Shown: piece by piece, positions 36,527 through 46,300 of the stretch | Position numbering within the stretch: the stretch's first letter is position 1 | Layout of the letters: the number at the start of each line of letters is the position of its first letter | From: Pirellulales bacterium | Lineage (GTDB): Bacteria; Planctomycetota; Planctomycetia; Pirellulales; JANQPP01 | Length of the DNA: 51,356 nucleotides | NCBI GenBank assembly: GCA_028289405.1 | Contig: JANQPP010000029.1 | Location: forward strand, 1-51,356 | Direction: 5' to 3' | Made by a program: the position numbers and the translations under genes | The notes under the pieces: generated by a model | Database searches by the model: none | Told to the model about the DNA's origin: nothing | The model's input: only the letters and a program-made list of their open reading frames with translations

Positions 36527-37873
36527 ATGATGCGTTATCGTGCTTTTGTCATCGGATGTCTGTTTGGTTTCTTGCTGATTTTGCCGGCTTGGAGCAATGT
36601 CTTGCCCGCCGCCGAACCGTCGGACGCGCCGTCCGGAGCATTGAAAACCGTGCTGGAGGACCAGCACGTGATAGGGGCCGACTTCTGGGTTTACAACGAT
36701 TTGAATAGGGCTCTGCTACAAGCCCGCCTGGAAAACAAGCCGCTGTTCATTACGTTTCGCTGCGTTCCCTGCGAGGCTTGCGCGGGCTTCGACGCGGAAG
36801 TTGCCCAAGGAAACGGCAAGGTCCAGCAGCTCGCGCGGGAGGCGTTCATTCCCGTGCGGCAGGTGGAGATGAAGGGGGTCGATCTCTCGCTGTTCCAGTT
36901 TGATTACGACCTGAATTGGGCGGCCATGTTCATCAACGCGGACAGCACCGTATATGCCCGCTATGGCACCCAAAGCGCGGAAGGGCCAGACGCCTACAAT
37001 TCGCTCCAAGGACTGGAAAATACGATGCGGCGAGTGCTCGAACTGCACGAAGCTTACCCGGAGAACCGCGAATCTCTGCGGGATAAGCGGGGCCCAGCCA
37101 AGCCCTACCAGACCCCATTGGAAATGCCGGGCATGGAAAACAAAGATGCATTGCGGCAAGCCACCACGCGGCGAAACTGCATTCATTGTCATATGATCCA
37201 TGATGCCGAACATCGCGGCGCGGCACTCAGCGGCGAATGGTCGGAAGAGATGTTGTGGCGTTATCCGCTGCCCGAGAACGTAGGTCTGGAGGTCGACGCC
37301 GATCATGGCATCCGTATTGAGCGCGTCCTCGAAGATAGCCCCGCCGCCCGCGCGGGCTTCGAAACGGGAGAAGACTTGTTGCGAGTCGCGGGCCAGCCGA
37401 TGACCTCCGTGGCCGACATTCAATGGGCATTGCATCAGCTTCCGCCCAGCGACACCGTTGTTACCGTGGAGGGGAGCCGTTCCGGTGAGAAGTCCTTGAA
37501 GTTGTCCGACGGTTGGAAAAAAACAGACATCTCTTGGCGGGGTTCGTTGTGGTCCGTGCCGCCCAAGTTGCGGATCTGGATGCCTCCCTTGGGAGCGAAA
37601 AATCGCCAAAAACATTCCATCGCGCCCGAGGAACAGGCATTCCTGATCAAATGGATTAACACCGGCGAAAAAGCTGGGCAGGCCGCTAGAAAGATCGGTC
37701 TGCGGCAAGGGGATATCGTCGTCGGTCTGGCGGGCAAGCCGCTCCCCGCGAAACTCACGCCTTCTCAATTCAATGCCCGCATCAAGCTGAATTACGAAGT
37801 AGGCGAAGTGCTTCCATTAACCGTTTTGCGAAATGGCAAACGGCTCGATTTCGAGTTGCCGCTGGTGGAATAA
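36527..37873 (+). CDS. Exported thioredoxin-like/haem-motif/PDZ protein
   Basis: 448 aa. A signal peptide is present (FVIGCLFGFLLILPAWSNVLPA). Residues about 50-175 look thioredoxin-like: RALLQARLENKPLFITFRCV, then PCEACAGFD, giving Cys79, Cys82 and Cys85 where the C-x-x-C site would lie, and LNWAAMFINADSTVYARYG. At 218-222 there is CIHCH, a c-type haem attachment motif (C-x-x-C-H). Two PDZ-like regions follow (about 250-320, GIRIERVLEDSPAARAGFET; about 375-448, AARKIGLRQGDIVVGLAGKP). The combination suggests a periplasmic redox protein. ATG pairs at 36527 and 36530 are both possible. No neighbouring redox gene is seen. Confidence 0.78.
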   Translation: MMRYRAFVIGCLFGFLLILPAWSNVLPAAEPSDAPSGALKTVLEDQHVIGADFWVYNDLNRALLQARLENKPLFITFRCVPCEACAGFDAEVAQGNGKVQQLAREAFIPVRQVEMKGVDLSLFQFDYDLNWAAMFINADSTVYARYGTQSAEGPDAYNSLQGLENTMRRVLELHEAYPENRESLRDKRGPAKPYQTPLEMPGMENKDALRQATTRRNCIHCHMIHDAEHRGAALSGEWSEEMLWRYPLPENVGLEVDADHGIRIERVLEDSPAARAGFETGEDLLRVAGQPMTSVADIQWALHQLPPSDTVVTVEGSRSGEKSLKLSDGWKKTDISWRGSLWSVPPKLRIWMPPLGAKNRQKHSIAPEEQAFLIKWINTGEKAGQAARKIGLRQGDIVVGLAGKPLPAKLTPSQFNARIKLNYEVGEVLPLTVLRNGKRLDFELPLVE

Positions 37874-38148
37874 AGGGGCCAAATCCGCCATAAACCTCCT
37901 AACGCTTGAAGCTTAACTCGATGCAGGGCTAAAGATTTTAGACCTAGGCAACGAGGACCTAACGCGGACCAATCCGTTGCGGATCCCTCCGGCTCCGCTT
38001 AGGATAGAGACAGCGGAGGTCGGTTCGGGACGCCGATCACTTTTTCTTTCAACGGGGTTACTAAGGATAGGAAGCCTGCGGGCCAGCCTATTCTTTTGCC
38101 CGTATTTGTCATCCACTGCTTTCCCTGCCGCGTTCGCGTTTCACGCCG

Positions 38149-39648
38149 ATGGCCGATATCTCCGCTGAGCAATTTGCGCAGACCGCCTTCGATCTCGACT
38201 TGTTCGACGAATGGCAATTGCGTCAGATTTGGGCCGAATTGGGGACCCGGGATGTCGAATTCGACACGCTGAAAAAGCTGCTGTTGCGGCGCGAATTGCT
38301 GACGAACTACCAAATCGAAAAGATCCTCAAAGGGGAACGGACCGGCTTCTTCTATGGCCGGTACAAGGTTCTCTACCTGGTCGGCACGGGCACGTTTTCC
38401 CGGGTGTACCGGGCGGTCGATTTGGATTCGGACAAGACGGTCGCGGTGAAAGTGCTGCGGCGGCGTTACAGCGATGACCCGGAGCAAACCTCGCAATTTC
38501 AGACGGAAGGGCTGATTGGTACAAAACTCCGCCATCCCAACATCGTGACCGTGTATGAAATTGCCGAAAATGGCCGGCAGCATTACATGGTCATGGATTT
38601 CATCGAGGGCCAAACGCTGCGCGATTTTCTGAAAATTCGTGGCAAATTCGAGCCATTGGAGGCAACCAAGCTCATCAGCGATGTGTCCGCCGGGTTGGCA
38701 TATGCCGCGCAGCATGGCATCTCGCACCGCGACATCAAGCTCTCAAATGTACTCGTTTCTAGTCGAGGCCAAGCGAAACTGGTGGATTTTGGCTTGGCCG
38801 GAGCGGGCCACAACGATCAGATGAGCGACGAAGCCATCGCGGACCTGACCAATCCCCGCACCATCGACTACGCCGGACTCGAACGGGCCACGGGAACGCG
38901 GAAGGATGACGTCCGCAGTGACCTCTATTTCGTCGGCTGCATGTATTATCACTTGCTCACGGGCAAATCCCCCCTGCATGAAACAAAGGCTCGCACGGAG
39001 CGATTGAATAAGTCCCGGTTCTTGGATGTGGTGCCCATTTCGCAGGCGGATCCGTCGTTACCGCTGCTCGTCGCGCACATCGTGCACAAGTCGATGGAAC
39101 TGGACGTGGAGAAGCGGTACCAATCGCCGGTGGAAATGCTGGGCGATCTGCGGATCGCCACGGAACGGCTGGCGGCGGGCGACTCCACTTCGGTGGCGGA
39201 GACCGAGGCGGACGCCGAGCAACTTGAGCAAGAATTGAACCAGCACAGAGACAAAGTGCTGCCGCAGCGCAACGGCGGCACCCTCATGTTCGTGGAATCC
39301 AATACCCGCATGCAGGACTTGTTCCGCCAACAGCTCAAGGATTTTGGCTACCGCGTGCTGGTTACGATGGACCCGGACCGTGCGTTCAGCCGGTTTGAAG
39401 CCAACGAGCAGGGTGCCGATTGCCTAATCTTCAGCAGCAAGGGGCTCGGTGAGAACGCACTCAAGGCGTTCAACCGTTGTGCTGATTCGGAACATACCGA
39501 ACGGATCAACGCGGTCCTCCTGCTCGATGCAAAACACTCCGGCTGGAAGTCCCAGGCGAAAGTGGACAAGCATCGCGTGGTCGTCACTATGCCGGTCAAA
39601 CTCAAGCGTTTCCAACGCCTGCTTGACCATTTGATGACGACCAAATAG
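38149..39648 (+). CDS. Hanks-type serine/threonine kinase with C-terminal pseudo-receiver
   Basis: 499 aa, no membrane segment. Residues 1-68 are a helical N-terminal region found in planctomycete kinases (DEWQLRQIWAELGTRDVEF). The kinase domain (about 71-345) has the Gly loop LVGTGTFSRVY, Lys101 in VAVKVLRRR, the catalytic HRD (193-195, SHRDIKLSN) and DFG (213-215, LVDFGLAG). The activation segment departs from GTPxYMAPE and reads RTIDYAGLERATG. From about 375, after an acidic/Gln linker, a CheY-like fold is recognisable (TLMFVESNTRMQDLFRQQL, YRVLVTMDPDRAFSRF), but the phospho-acceptor Asp position reads CLIFSS, so it cannot be phosphorylated normally. Confidence 0.88.
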   Translation: MADISAEQFAQTAFDLDLFDEWQLRQIWAELGTRDVEFDTLKKLLLRRELLTNYQIEKILKGERTGFFYGRYKVLYLVGTGTFSRVYRAVDLDSDKTVAVKVLRRRYSDDPEQTSQFQTEGLIGTKLRHPNIVTVYEIAENGRQHYMVMDFIEGQTLRDFLKIRGKFEPLEATKLISDVSAGLAYAAQHGISHRDIKLSNVLVSSRGQAKLVDFGLAGAGHNDQMSDEAIADLTNPRTIDYAGLERATGTRKDDVRSDLYFVGCMYYHLLTGKSPLHETKARTERLNKSRFLDVVPISQADPSLPLLVAHIVHKSMELDVEKRYQSPVEMLGDLRIATERLAAGDSTSVAETEADAEQLEQELNQHRDKVLPQRNGGTLMFVESNTRMQDLFRQQLKDFGYRVLVTMDPDRAFSRFEANEQGADCLIFSSKGLGENALKAFNRCADSEHTERINAVLLLDAKHSGWKSQAKVDKHRVVVTMPVKLKRFQRLLDHLMTTK

Positions 39649-39678
39649 CGCGGCTCGATGTAACTCAGCGATTGCCGG

Positions 39679-40032
39679 CTATTCAATTGGCTGTAGCGAC
39701 GCTGCCCATTCAACCTGATCTTCTATGAGCCGCCGAACTTCTTGGGACGCCTCTTCCCAATCGCCGTTCCGGCCCCGTTCGACGATGCCCAATAACCAGC
39801 GCGTCTCTTCGGCATGCAATTCGTCCTCCGCACTCGACGCGGAGATCATCTCCTCGATTTTTCGCAGTCGCGTCTCGTCCTTTTGGTTGCAGATGGAAAA
39901 CAAAGCCATCGCGTAGCGATATCCTTGCTCGGAAGTTTCGCCGTAGCTCCGATTGAGCAGCCAATACCCGACGATCAACACCAGCACGATAGCCGTGATA
40001 CCCGCCAGCCAACGTGAGAAGTTGCTGTCCAT
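39679..40032 (-). CDS. Small single-pass membrane protein
   Basis: 117 aa. One N-terminal membrane helix (about 8-27, LAGITAIVLVLIVGYWLLN), then a charged, mostly helical domain (ETRLRKIEEMISASSAEDEL, RLIEDQVEWAASL). No known family is recognised. The start lies just after the prepilin-like stop (2-base gap) with AGGAG inside the upstream gene, so the two are probably one transcript. It could be an accessory of the pilin-like protein. It ends 30 bases from the convergent kinase gene. Confidence 0.7.
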   Translation of the reverse strand: MDSNFSRWLAGITAIVLVLIVGYWLLNRSYGETSEQGYRYAMALFSICNQKDETRLRKIEEMISASSAEDELHAEETRWLLGIVERGRNGDWEEASQEVRRLIEDQVEWAASLQPIE

Positions 40033-40034
40033 CT

Positions 40035-41141
40035 TCAGAGCGCTCCTGCATCCACGACTTCCCCTTCATTCATGCTGGAAAGCTCGGCCCACAGCAGCAG
40101 GTCCACATTGTCCGAGATGAATCGGACCGACCCGTCCCCGAGCCCGATATTCCCTCCGCCCGCGTGCTCCGCGAACATTTGACCGACGTGAAAGGTGGGA
40201 AAATTGAGCGGATGAATGATCGGAAAACCGGTGATGTCGAGTTCTCCCCCCGAGGGTCCGGCATGCACCAAGGTCAATGTGGCGGCGGCATCCGGACCAT
40301 TTTCCGGGGAACTGAATTGGGGATGCGTGAACGCGCCGGGTACCACGCCGACCCAAGTTTTCTCGCTCAGCCGCGAGGAATGTTCGCCCAGAAAAATGGT
40401 GTTCGTCGTGCCGTCGGTGACGTCGCGGATACTCACTCCCGAGTTACGGAAGAAGGGGCCATCGGCCACGTTTCCCGCATCACCATGCACAGGCACGGTG
40501 GTCGTCTCGCTGGTGTAGATGTTCGTAAAAATGACCCCCTCCGCCGCCGACCCGCACTCTCCCCAGCACGATTCCTGGCCATGGCTGGCCACATAATGGG
40601 AACGGCCAAGCAGAATCTGTCCGCCATGCCGCGCGAGGGGAGCCCCCGATTCCTGGCGCACCACAAAGGGCTCGCGGTCTCCGCTGGAAGAAGGGCAGAG
40701 AAATATGGGGAGTTGTAACGCGATCTGGTTGGCATGGTCTCGATCCCAAATGGGACGGTCGAATTGCAGGCCGTCGGCCAAGGCTTGCTGTTCCAAGAAG
40801 GGGAGCAGCAGAGCGGACCAACCCCAGCCCGGCGCCGCGTCCCAGGTCACTGGGTCGATGCTCGCCTCGGCGGGGCCACTTCCGTCTCGCGTGGCGAAGC
40901 TGCAATAACCGCAGGGAAAACGTTTGAACGCACCGTGGTAGCTTTGCAGCGAGAGACCCATTTGCTTGAGGTTGTTGACGCATTGCATGCGCCGCGCGGC
41001 CTCTCGCGCGGCTTGCACGGAGGGCAGCAACAAACTGACCAGAATGCCGATAATGGCGATTACCACGAGGAGCTCCACCAAGGTGAATGCCCGGCGTGGC
41101 TTTTTGAATCCGAACCGCGTAAGATTTTTGGTTTGCATCAT
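40035..41141 (-). CDS. DUF1559 prepilin-like protein
   Basis: 368 aa. The N-terminus has the type IV pilin/pseudopilin methylation motif RRAFTLVELLVVIAIIGIL, a hydrophobic helix with Glu at position +5 after the cut site. The residue before the cut is Ala rather than the usual Gly. It continues AAREAARRMQCVNNLKQMGL and SYHGAFKRFPCGY, typical for planctomycete DUF1559. The C-terminal motif GLGDGSVRFISDNVDLLLW is also the family signature. Planctomycete genomes carry many copies; function unknown, presumably cell-surface. ATG 41141 (or 41138) is preferred; the frame opens at 41225. Confidence 0.92.
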   Translation of the reverse strand: MMQTKNLTRFGFKKPRRAFTLVELLVVIAIIGILVSLLLPSVQAAREAARRMQCVNNLKQMGLSLQSYHGAFKRFPCGYCSFATRDGSGPAEASIDPVTWDAAPGWGWSALLLPFLEQQALADGLQFDRPIWDRDHANQIALQLPIFLCPSSSGDREPFVVRQESGAPLARHGGQILLGRSHYVASHGQESCWGECGSAAEGVIFTNIYTSETTTVPVHGDAGNVADGPFFRNSGVSIRDVTDGTTNTIFLGEHSSRLSEKTWVGVVPGAFTHPQFSSPENGPDAAATLTLVHAGPSGGELDITGFPIIHPLNFPTFHVGQMFAEHAGGGNIGLGDGSVRFISDNVDLLLWAELSSMNEGEVVDAGAL

Positions 41142-41274
41142 TTCTCTTCCCGTCGTATCGGAGAACGTTCCCCTCAGCGGTTGCCGCAGCCGCGACCCAA
41201 GCACATTTTCAGCCTTGAAGGTCACGGCCCAGTCAGGAGGCCAAGGTGCACCGGCGAAAAGCGGAGGCGATTCG

Positions 41275-41286
41275 TAGCCAGTGCTA
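41275..41286. promoter_or_regulatory. MntR-box-like palindrome 1
   Basis: TAGC-cagt-GCTA, extended to GTAGC/GCTAC, followed by CATT. It shares the TAGC-N4-GCTA core I recall for the enterobacterial MntR operator. It lies 97 bases upstream of the mntR-like gene. Binding is inferred from the motif and neighbouring regulator. Confidence 0.5.
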
Positions 41287-41289
41287 CAT

Positions 41290-41317
41290 TTGGCTCAATT
41301 TTAGCCTGCGCTACATT
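41290..41317 (+). promoter_or_regulatory. Candidate mntR promoter
   Basis: TTGGCT (41290-41295), 16-base spacer, TACATT (41312-41317). The -10 overlaps the end of the second MntR-like box, a layout suited to autorepression. The -35 is weak. The predicted transcript would start about 60 bases before the gene. Confidence 0.35.
41302..41313. promoter_or_regulatory. MntR-box-like palindrome 2
   Basis: TAGC-ctgc-GCTA followed by CATT, a second copy of the element centred 27 bases from the first. Both copies share TAGC-N4-GCTACATT. It overlaps a candidate -10 box of the mntR-like gene. It may also sit inside a minus-strand promoter (TTGACG, 17 bases, AAAATT) toward the prepilin gene. Confidence 0.5.
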
Positions 41318-41382
41318 GGCGTCAAGGGCACATTTTGAATACTCAAAAAATGGACGGATGATTTCTTCCTGGAGCACCCACT

Positions 41383-41805
41383 TTGCCGAAGCCTCCTGCC
41401 CGCAAGTCGAAAGGCCAGCATTCACGCACCCGCTCGGACCACGCCACGGAACTCGCCGAGGATTACGTGGAGGCCATCGCGGAGATCTCGGAATCCCAAG
41501 GGAACTGCCGCGTCGTCGATTTGGCGGCACGCTTTGAAGTGACCCATGTCACGGTCAACCGCACGATTGGCCGCCTTTCCCGGGATGGCTTCGTGGAGAC
41601 CGAGCCGTACGGCCCCGTCGTGCTTACGGCGAAGGGAAAACGGTTGGCGCGGATGGCCGCCGAACGGCATGCCGTCGTGCTCGAGTTTCTCCTAGCGCTC
41701 GGTGTGAGCGAGGCGGTCGCCCGCGTCGACAGCGAGGGGATGGAGCATCACGTGAGCGAAGAAACGTTGGACGCGATGCGAAGATTTCTCGGCGGAAGCC
41801 GATAA
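41383..41805 (+). CDS. mntR: MntR/DtxR-family manganese-dependent regulator
   Basis: 140 aa, close to MntR length (about 140-155). The winged helix covers about 20-80: ATELAEDYVEAIAEISESQG, VVDLAARFEVTHVTVNRTIG and RLSRDGFVETEPYGPVVLTA. Metal ligands of the family are placed as expected: Asp and Glu in DYVEAI, His in ERHAVVLEFL, and Glu/Glu/His in SEGMEHHVSEET. Mn-bound MntR represses manganese uptake genes. The start is TTG 41383 with GGAG 8-9 bases upstream. Two TAGC-N4-GCTA palindromes lie upstream, suggesting autoregulation. No Mn transporter is visible within the window. Confidence 0.9.
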   Translation: MPKPPARKSKGQHSRTRSDHATELAEDYVEAIAEISESQGNCRVVDLAARFEVTHVTVNRTIGRLSRDGFVETEPYGPVVLTAKGKRLARMAAERHAVVLEFLLALGVSEAVARVDSEGMEHHVSEETLDAMRRFLGGSR

Positions 41806-41954
41806 GTCTGTCATGTAAGACCGAGGATATGGCTTCTCGGCGATCAGACCGGGAGGCGGTCTGCCATCATCTGTCGAGTAAATCGACATAAAATGAATAT
41901 TCGCGGCCGGAACGGACTTCTTGATGTCTTGGCGTGCTCCCCAATTCCTGATCC

Positions 41955-43153
41955 GTGTGTTATGAGAGTCTCAGCAGCCCATGGGGGAAGGAGACTCGGC
42001 CGACAAGCACTACTTCTTCTTACCATCGCGTGTTCAGTCGAGCACGCTGGTCGCTCGATCTAGTGGGGCTGGCAGTTTTTGACCTGATACGACCCTTCTT
42101 GGGCCAAGTGGTGATGCTCGCGCTCGACGATACGTTAGCCCGCAAGCGCGGTCTGAAAATGTTCGGTTGCGGGATGCATCACGATCCGCTGCTCTCGACG
42201 CGCAAGACCGCCGTCATGAATTGGGGCCACCGCTGGGTGGTCCTGGGGGTGAGTGTCCGCTTTCCGTTTCGCGACGATCGCTACTTTTACTTCCTGATCT
42301 TGTATCACTTGAAGTTAGTTATATGCACATATTGTACTATTTAACAATCAAGTTGCATGTCCCCGGAGCTGGCCGTGACCATGCTGAATGTGTTGTGTAA
42401 ACATGCGAAAGCAAGGCGTTTTCACGTGGTGGACGACAGCGCCTATGGCGGCCAGCGCGTGTTGAATCATCTGCCGACAAATTGTGATCTGACCAGCCGC
42501 TTGTGGATGGATGCGCGGCTGTACAACGCGCCGCCGGCGCGGAAGCCGGGAACCCACGGCCGGCCCCGTAAGCGAGGCAAGCGGTTGCCGACGCCCACGG
42601 AGATGCTCCCAGAGCGATGCCGACGACTGTTGTTCGATATCTACGGTCGAACCGAGACCGCGCGCCTTGCCGACTGCAAGGCGCGGGTTCACAAAACACC
42701 CGGACGACCGTTGCGGGTCGTCGCAGTCGAGTCGCTGACTGGCGGACGCAAGCCGCAGGCATTTTACTCGACCTGTCATGACGCCTCCGCGGAGCAGGTG
42801 ATGCCTGGTATGCCAGCCGCTGGAGCATCAAAGTGGCTTTTCATGACAGCAAGCAACACTTGGGTTTTGAACAGCCGCAGGGCTGGAGTCGACGATCGGT
42901 CGAGCGAACCGCGCCCACGGCCATGCTGTTGTACTCGCTCGTCGTGTTGTGGTTCGCCGTGGAAGGGCGGCGCGATTATCGACCCCTCAGCTGCCCGTGG
43001 TACACGTCCAAGGCCGAACCCTCTTTCGCCGACATGCTCGCCACTCTGAAGCGGCAAAGCATCAGGCAAAAGGTTTCATCACTGGCCCTACGTGGGCCAG
43101 GGTCGCGAAAAATCAAACAACTACTGGAATATGCCCACGCAACCGCGGCGTGA
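41955..43153 (+). pseudogene. Broken transposase (IS701/IS4-like DDE)
   Basis: Transposase fragments in order: 41955-42344 (SYHRVFSRARWSLD, MLALDDTLARKRG and GMHHDPLLSTRK, including the first catalytic Asp region), ending at an in-frame TAA after an AT-rich stretch near 42308-42350; then 42357 onward in the same frame (HVVDDSAYGGQRVL with the second Asp region, LTSRLWMDARLYN); then, after a frameshift between about 42770 and 42806, WYASRWSIKVAFHDSKQHLG (Glu/Tyr region) and a C-terminus ending LLEYAHATAA at 43153. The N-terminus is probably missing. It cannot encode an active enzyme. Terminal inverted repeats were not identified. Family assignment is by motif likeness. Confidence 0.75.
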
Positions 43154-43194
43154 ACTGCAAAAGCCGAACTTAGCCTCCAGCACACAGCCGATTC

Positions 43195-43244
43195 CATCAA
43201 CCAGATTCTCTCACTGCACTCGATACATAAACCGGGAGGTTGTC
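43195..43244 (+). repeat. 50-bp inverted repeat, left copy
   Basis: It starts CATCAACCAGATTCTCTCAC and ends GAGGTTGTC. Its reverse complement is at 51205-51254, with four mismatches in 50 bases. It lies 110 bases past the end of the giant gene and 41 bases after the transposase remnant. Similarity stops abruptly at both ends. Confidence 0.9.
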
Positions 43245-43353
43245 ACCATTCGTCCAAGCCACCTTCGCGCGCAATAAAAATAAAATTGCCGATATCCCAC
43301 GGATGAACGTCTCTTCGGCATATTCGAGCTACACGAAGGTCTTCATTGATTTG

Positions 43354-46300
43354 TTAGTCAATCCGAAAACCGAAATCGTGCTTCATCAAAACGAAGTCGA
43401 GGAGATCGACTTTGCCATCTCGATTGGCATCGCCGCTGGCCGCGGTCCCGGATTGACCGAAGGAAGATTTCAATGTGGAGAAATCCGTGAGATCGACGGC
43501 GCCATCGCGATTAAAATCTGCCGGAGAGGTGACGCGTAGCGTCGACGTGGGCAAATTAAGCCGGTCGGCAAAACTGGGATCCACGGAGAGCGGAAATTCG
43601 ACCGTCGGTGACGCCGTGGCCACGCCCATGGAAGTGGTTTCGAACGTGGCAAACGCCAATCGTACCCAGCTACTTCTTACATCGACGTCGAGTGTCACGG
43701 GCCAAACGAGAAAACTTCCCACGGATCCCGCCGCATTGTCGATTCTCGGCTGAGATTCGACGTTGATATCGAAGAACCACCCTAATTCGGAAAGAGCCGT
43801 CACCGACAACCGTGTCGTATCAAACTCGATGCTTTGACGTGGGGCTTCATACAATCGGATTGGAACGCGAGTCGCCGGATATCCCTCCACGTAACGGACC
43901 CAAAGCTCGGTGATCACGTTGTCTCCCACGGCAACGGTCTCCGTGGCCGAGGGCAGACTATCCAGTTGCAGCTTGGTCGTCGGCTCCTCCACGAAGACGA
44001 TCGCCGTCTCGAAGGAAGCCCGGACATCCAAAAAAACGGCCACGGTTTCCGTGCGGGAAGCCTCGTCTTGAATGTAATAGTGGAAGACGTCTTCGCCGGT
44101 GTATCCAGGCGCCGGGACATAAGTAAACCCGCCGTCGTCCGCCAGTTCCACCGTGCCGTGGTTGGGCGGAGAAGACACCACGGCCACGGCGCCCTCGGCC
44201 AACGTGTCGTTGTAAAGCACGCCGAACTCGGAATTCGCGGTAAAATTTCCGTAGGTCGTGTAGCTATCAGTGCGGGGCAGGGATGCGGAACGTGGCAGCG
44301 CCGGTTCGATGTTCAGCGAGACAGTGGCCACATTCGATTCCCATCCCGCGCCCACGACGCGGTAGCGGAAAGTATCCTCCCCCTGAAAACTTGGCTCGGG
44401 GAAATAGATGGCTTTCCCCTCATTCGTGACGGTCACGTCGCCATGTTGGGGCGGCTCGACGATGACCAATTCTTGGTTTCTCAAGTTGGCCACGTCATCG
44501 TTGGCGAAGAGATCGATCCTCGACTGGAATACGTCGGAGAAGTCCAGCAAGAACAATCCCCTATCGGTGATCAGCAGCAACTCACCAGTACGATCAACGA
44601 GTTCGACAATCCCCCACCAATTCTCGGTTTCCACACCCGAAACCTCCACCGTCGCGACCAGCTCGCCTTGCTCGTTCCGGATGTCAATCGCTTCGCCATT
44701 TTTCCCGTAGACGTACGTGGATTCCCGGTTCCGCGGCAGATAAAGACCGCCATCAGTGAGTCCAAAGAATGGTCGCGAAAATTGAGTATGATACTCAAGC
44801 GAGTTGGTATGCTTGTTGAAGGACCACCAGTGCTGGCCATCAGGAGAAACCAAATCGCCCCAGAAATCCAGCCGCTGCCATTCCGACTCCCACCAAACGC
44901 CGAGATGATCGGGCAGTTCGAGCAACTGCTCATGAAGCTCGTCACCTTGAATCGTGATCAAATACGTTTGATTACGATATCGCTGTCTACCAAAGCCGAA
45001 TTGGTTGCTCGGATGCCAAACGACCATCTCATAGTTTTGCTCGGCCTTTTCGGCATACTCGCTAGGAAGCCCTACGGAAAAGTTGATCGCATCGGTCTGC
45101 CAGTCCCTTTGTAGAATTTTTTCGACGTTCGCCACGAAGCCATGTCGAATCGTTTCAAACCGCAGCAGAGCGTAGTCCGCACTCAATTCCAGGTTGAAGT
45201 ATTCGTGCCCGTTGGCGTTGGGAACATACGCGACGGCGCGATTGGCGTTGATATCCCAGGCATACAAGCCGCCTTCGTGACATGACACACCGGTGGAAAA
45301 GCAGTTTTGTTCATACGGTGACAAAAAGCTATTTCTCAGTTGTGTGAACCAGAGGATGCCGCGAGACGGATCATACACGGCTTCACCCACGTGATTGGTG
45401 AGAAGCGGTTGAGCCTCCACGATCGTGGACCCGGCGCGTCTTTGGACTTGGTCGTCTCGGACCCGGAAATCATCCAGCGGTGGAACAACGTTGAGAGTGA
45501 CGGTCACCGGACGTGAGCGAAAGCCACCGGACTCGTCGACATAAACAAAGGTATCTTGTCCGCGAAAGTCCGGTTGCGGCGCATAGTCGAAGGTTCCGTC
45601 GTCACGAAAGTCCAACGTTCCATGTTGCGGCGGATCGATCATGATCGCTCGCGGTGCTTCCCCCACGACGGTATCATTGGTGGTCACTCCGCGCGTGCCG
45701 AGCGGAATGTAGCCCAACTGATCCAACCCGGTCAGTTCGAAGCTTCCCGTGATAAACGGTTGCAGCGGCGTGGAGTTCTCGGCCGCGCCTTGCCCCAAGT
45801 CGGCCAGATAATAAGTCGCATCGGCCTGGAATTCTCCTTGTGAGTTAACATCGAATTCAATCGTTGCGGAGTTGCCCACCTTCCAAAACCTGACCGAAAC
45901 GGTTACCTCGGATGAGGATAATCCCACTAGGGGAAGAATATGCAAATCCGGAGGCGAATCGGATCCTTCGGGACGCAACCACAGCCGAAGTGCGTCAGCA
46001 AAACCATCGTTGGGGAAGTTTTCCGCTCGGCGAGTCCGCTGCAATACAAAGTAAGGCTCTTCGATCGAAGTGAAAGAGCGGATCACAGTTTCGGGATCCG
46101 TGATCCCGAAGGTAATGCTGTCGCTACCGGAGTAATTCGGCGGAAGTGGAAGCAAGACAAACTCCGCTTCCCACAAATATGAATCTTGATTCGCCCAATA
46201 GTTGTCGAATCGCAACGACGTAAAGTCCACGTTGTCGCCTTGAAGTATGTTTCCTTCGAGCCGGAAGTCCCCGCGCCGCTGGAGCCAATTTGGAATGAAT

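Noticed and set aside
41845..41863. Hairpin CAGACC/GGTCTG after mntR as a terminator
   Set aside because: Only 6 bp and no T-run on the plus strand.
43153..43353. CRISPR-like repeats near the transposase remnant
   Set aside because: No regularly spaced direct repeats exist; the only repeat is the single inverted 50-bp copy.
43834..45114. 426-aa plus-strand frame inside the giant gene
   Set aside because: Antisense to strongly patterned cadherin-like repeats; no independent motif.
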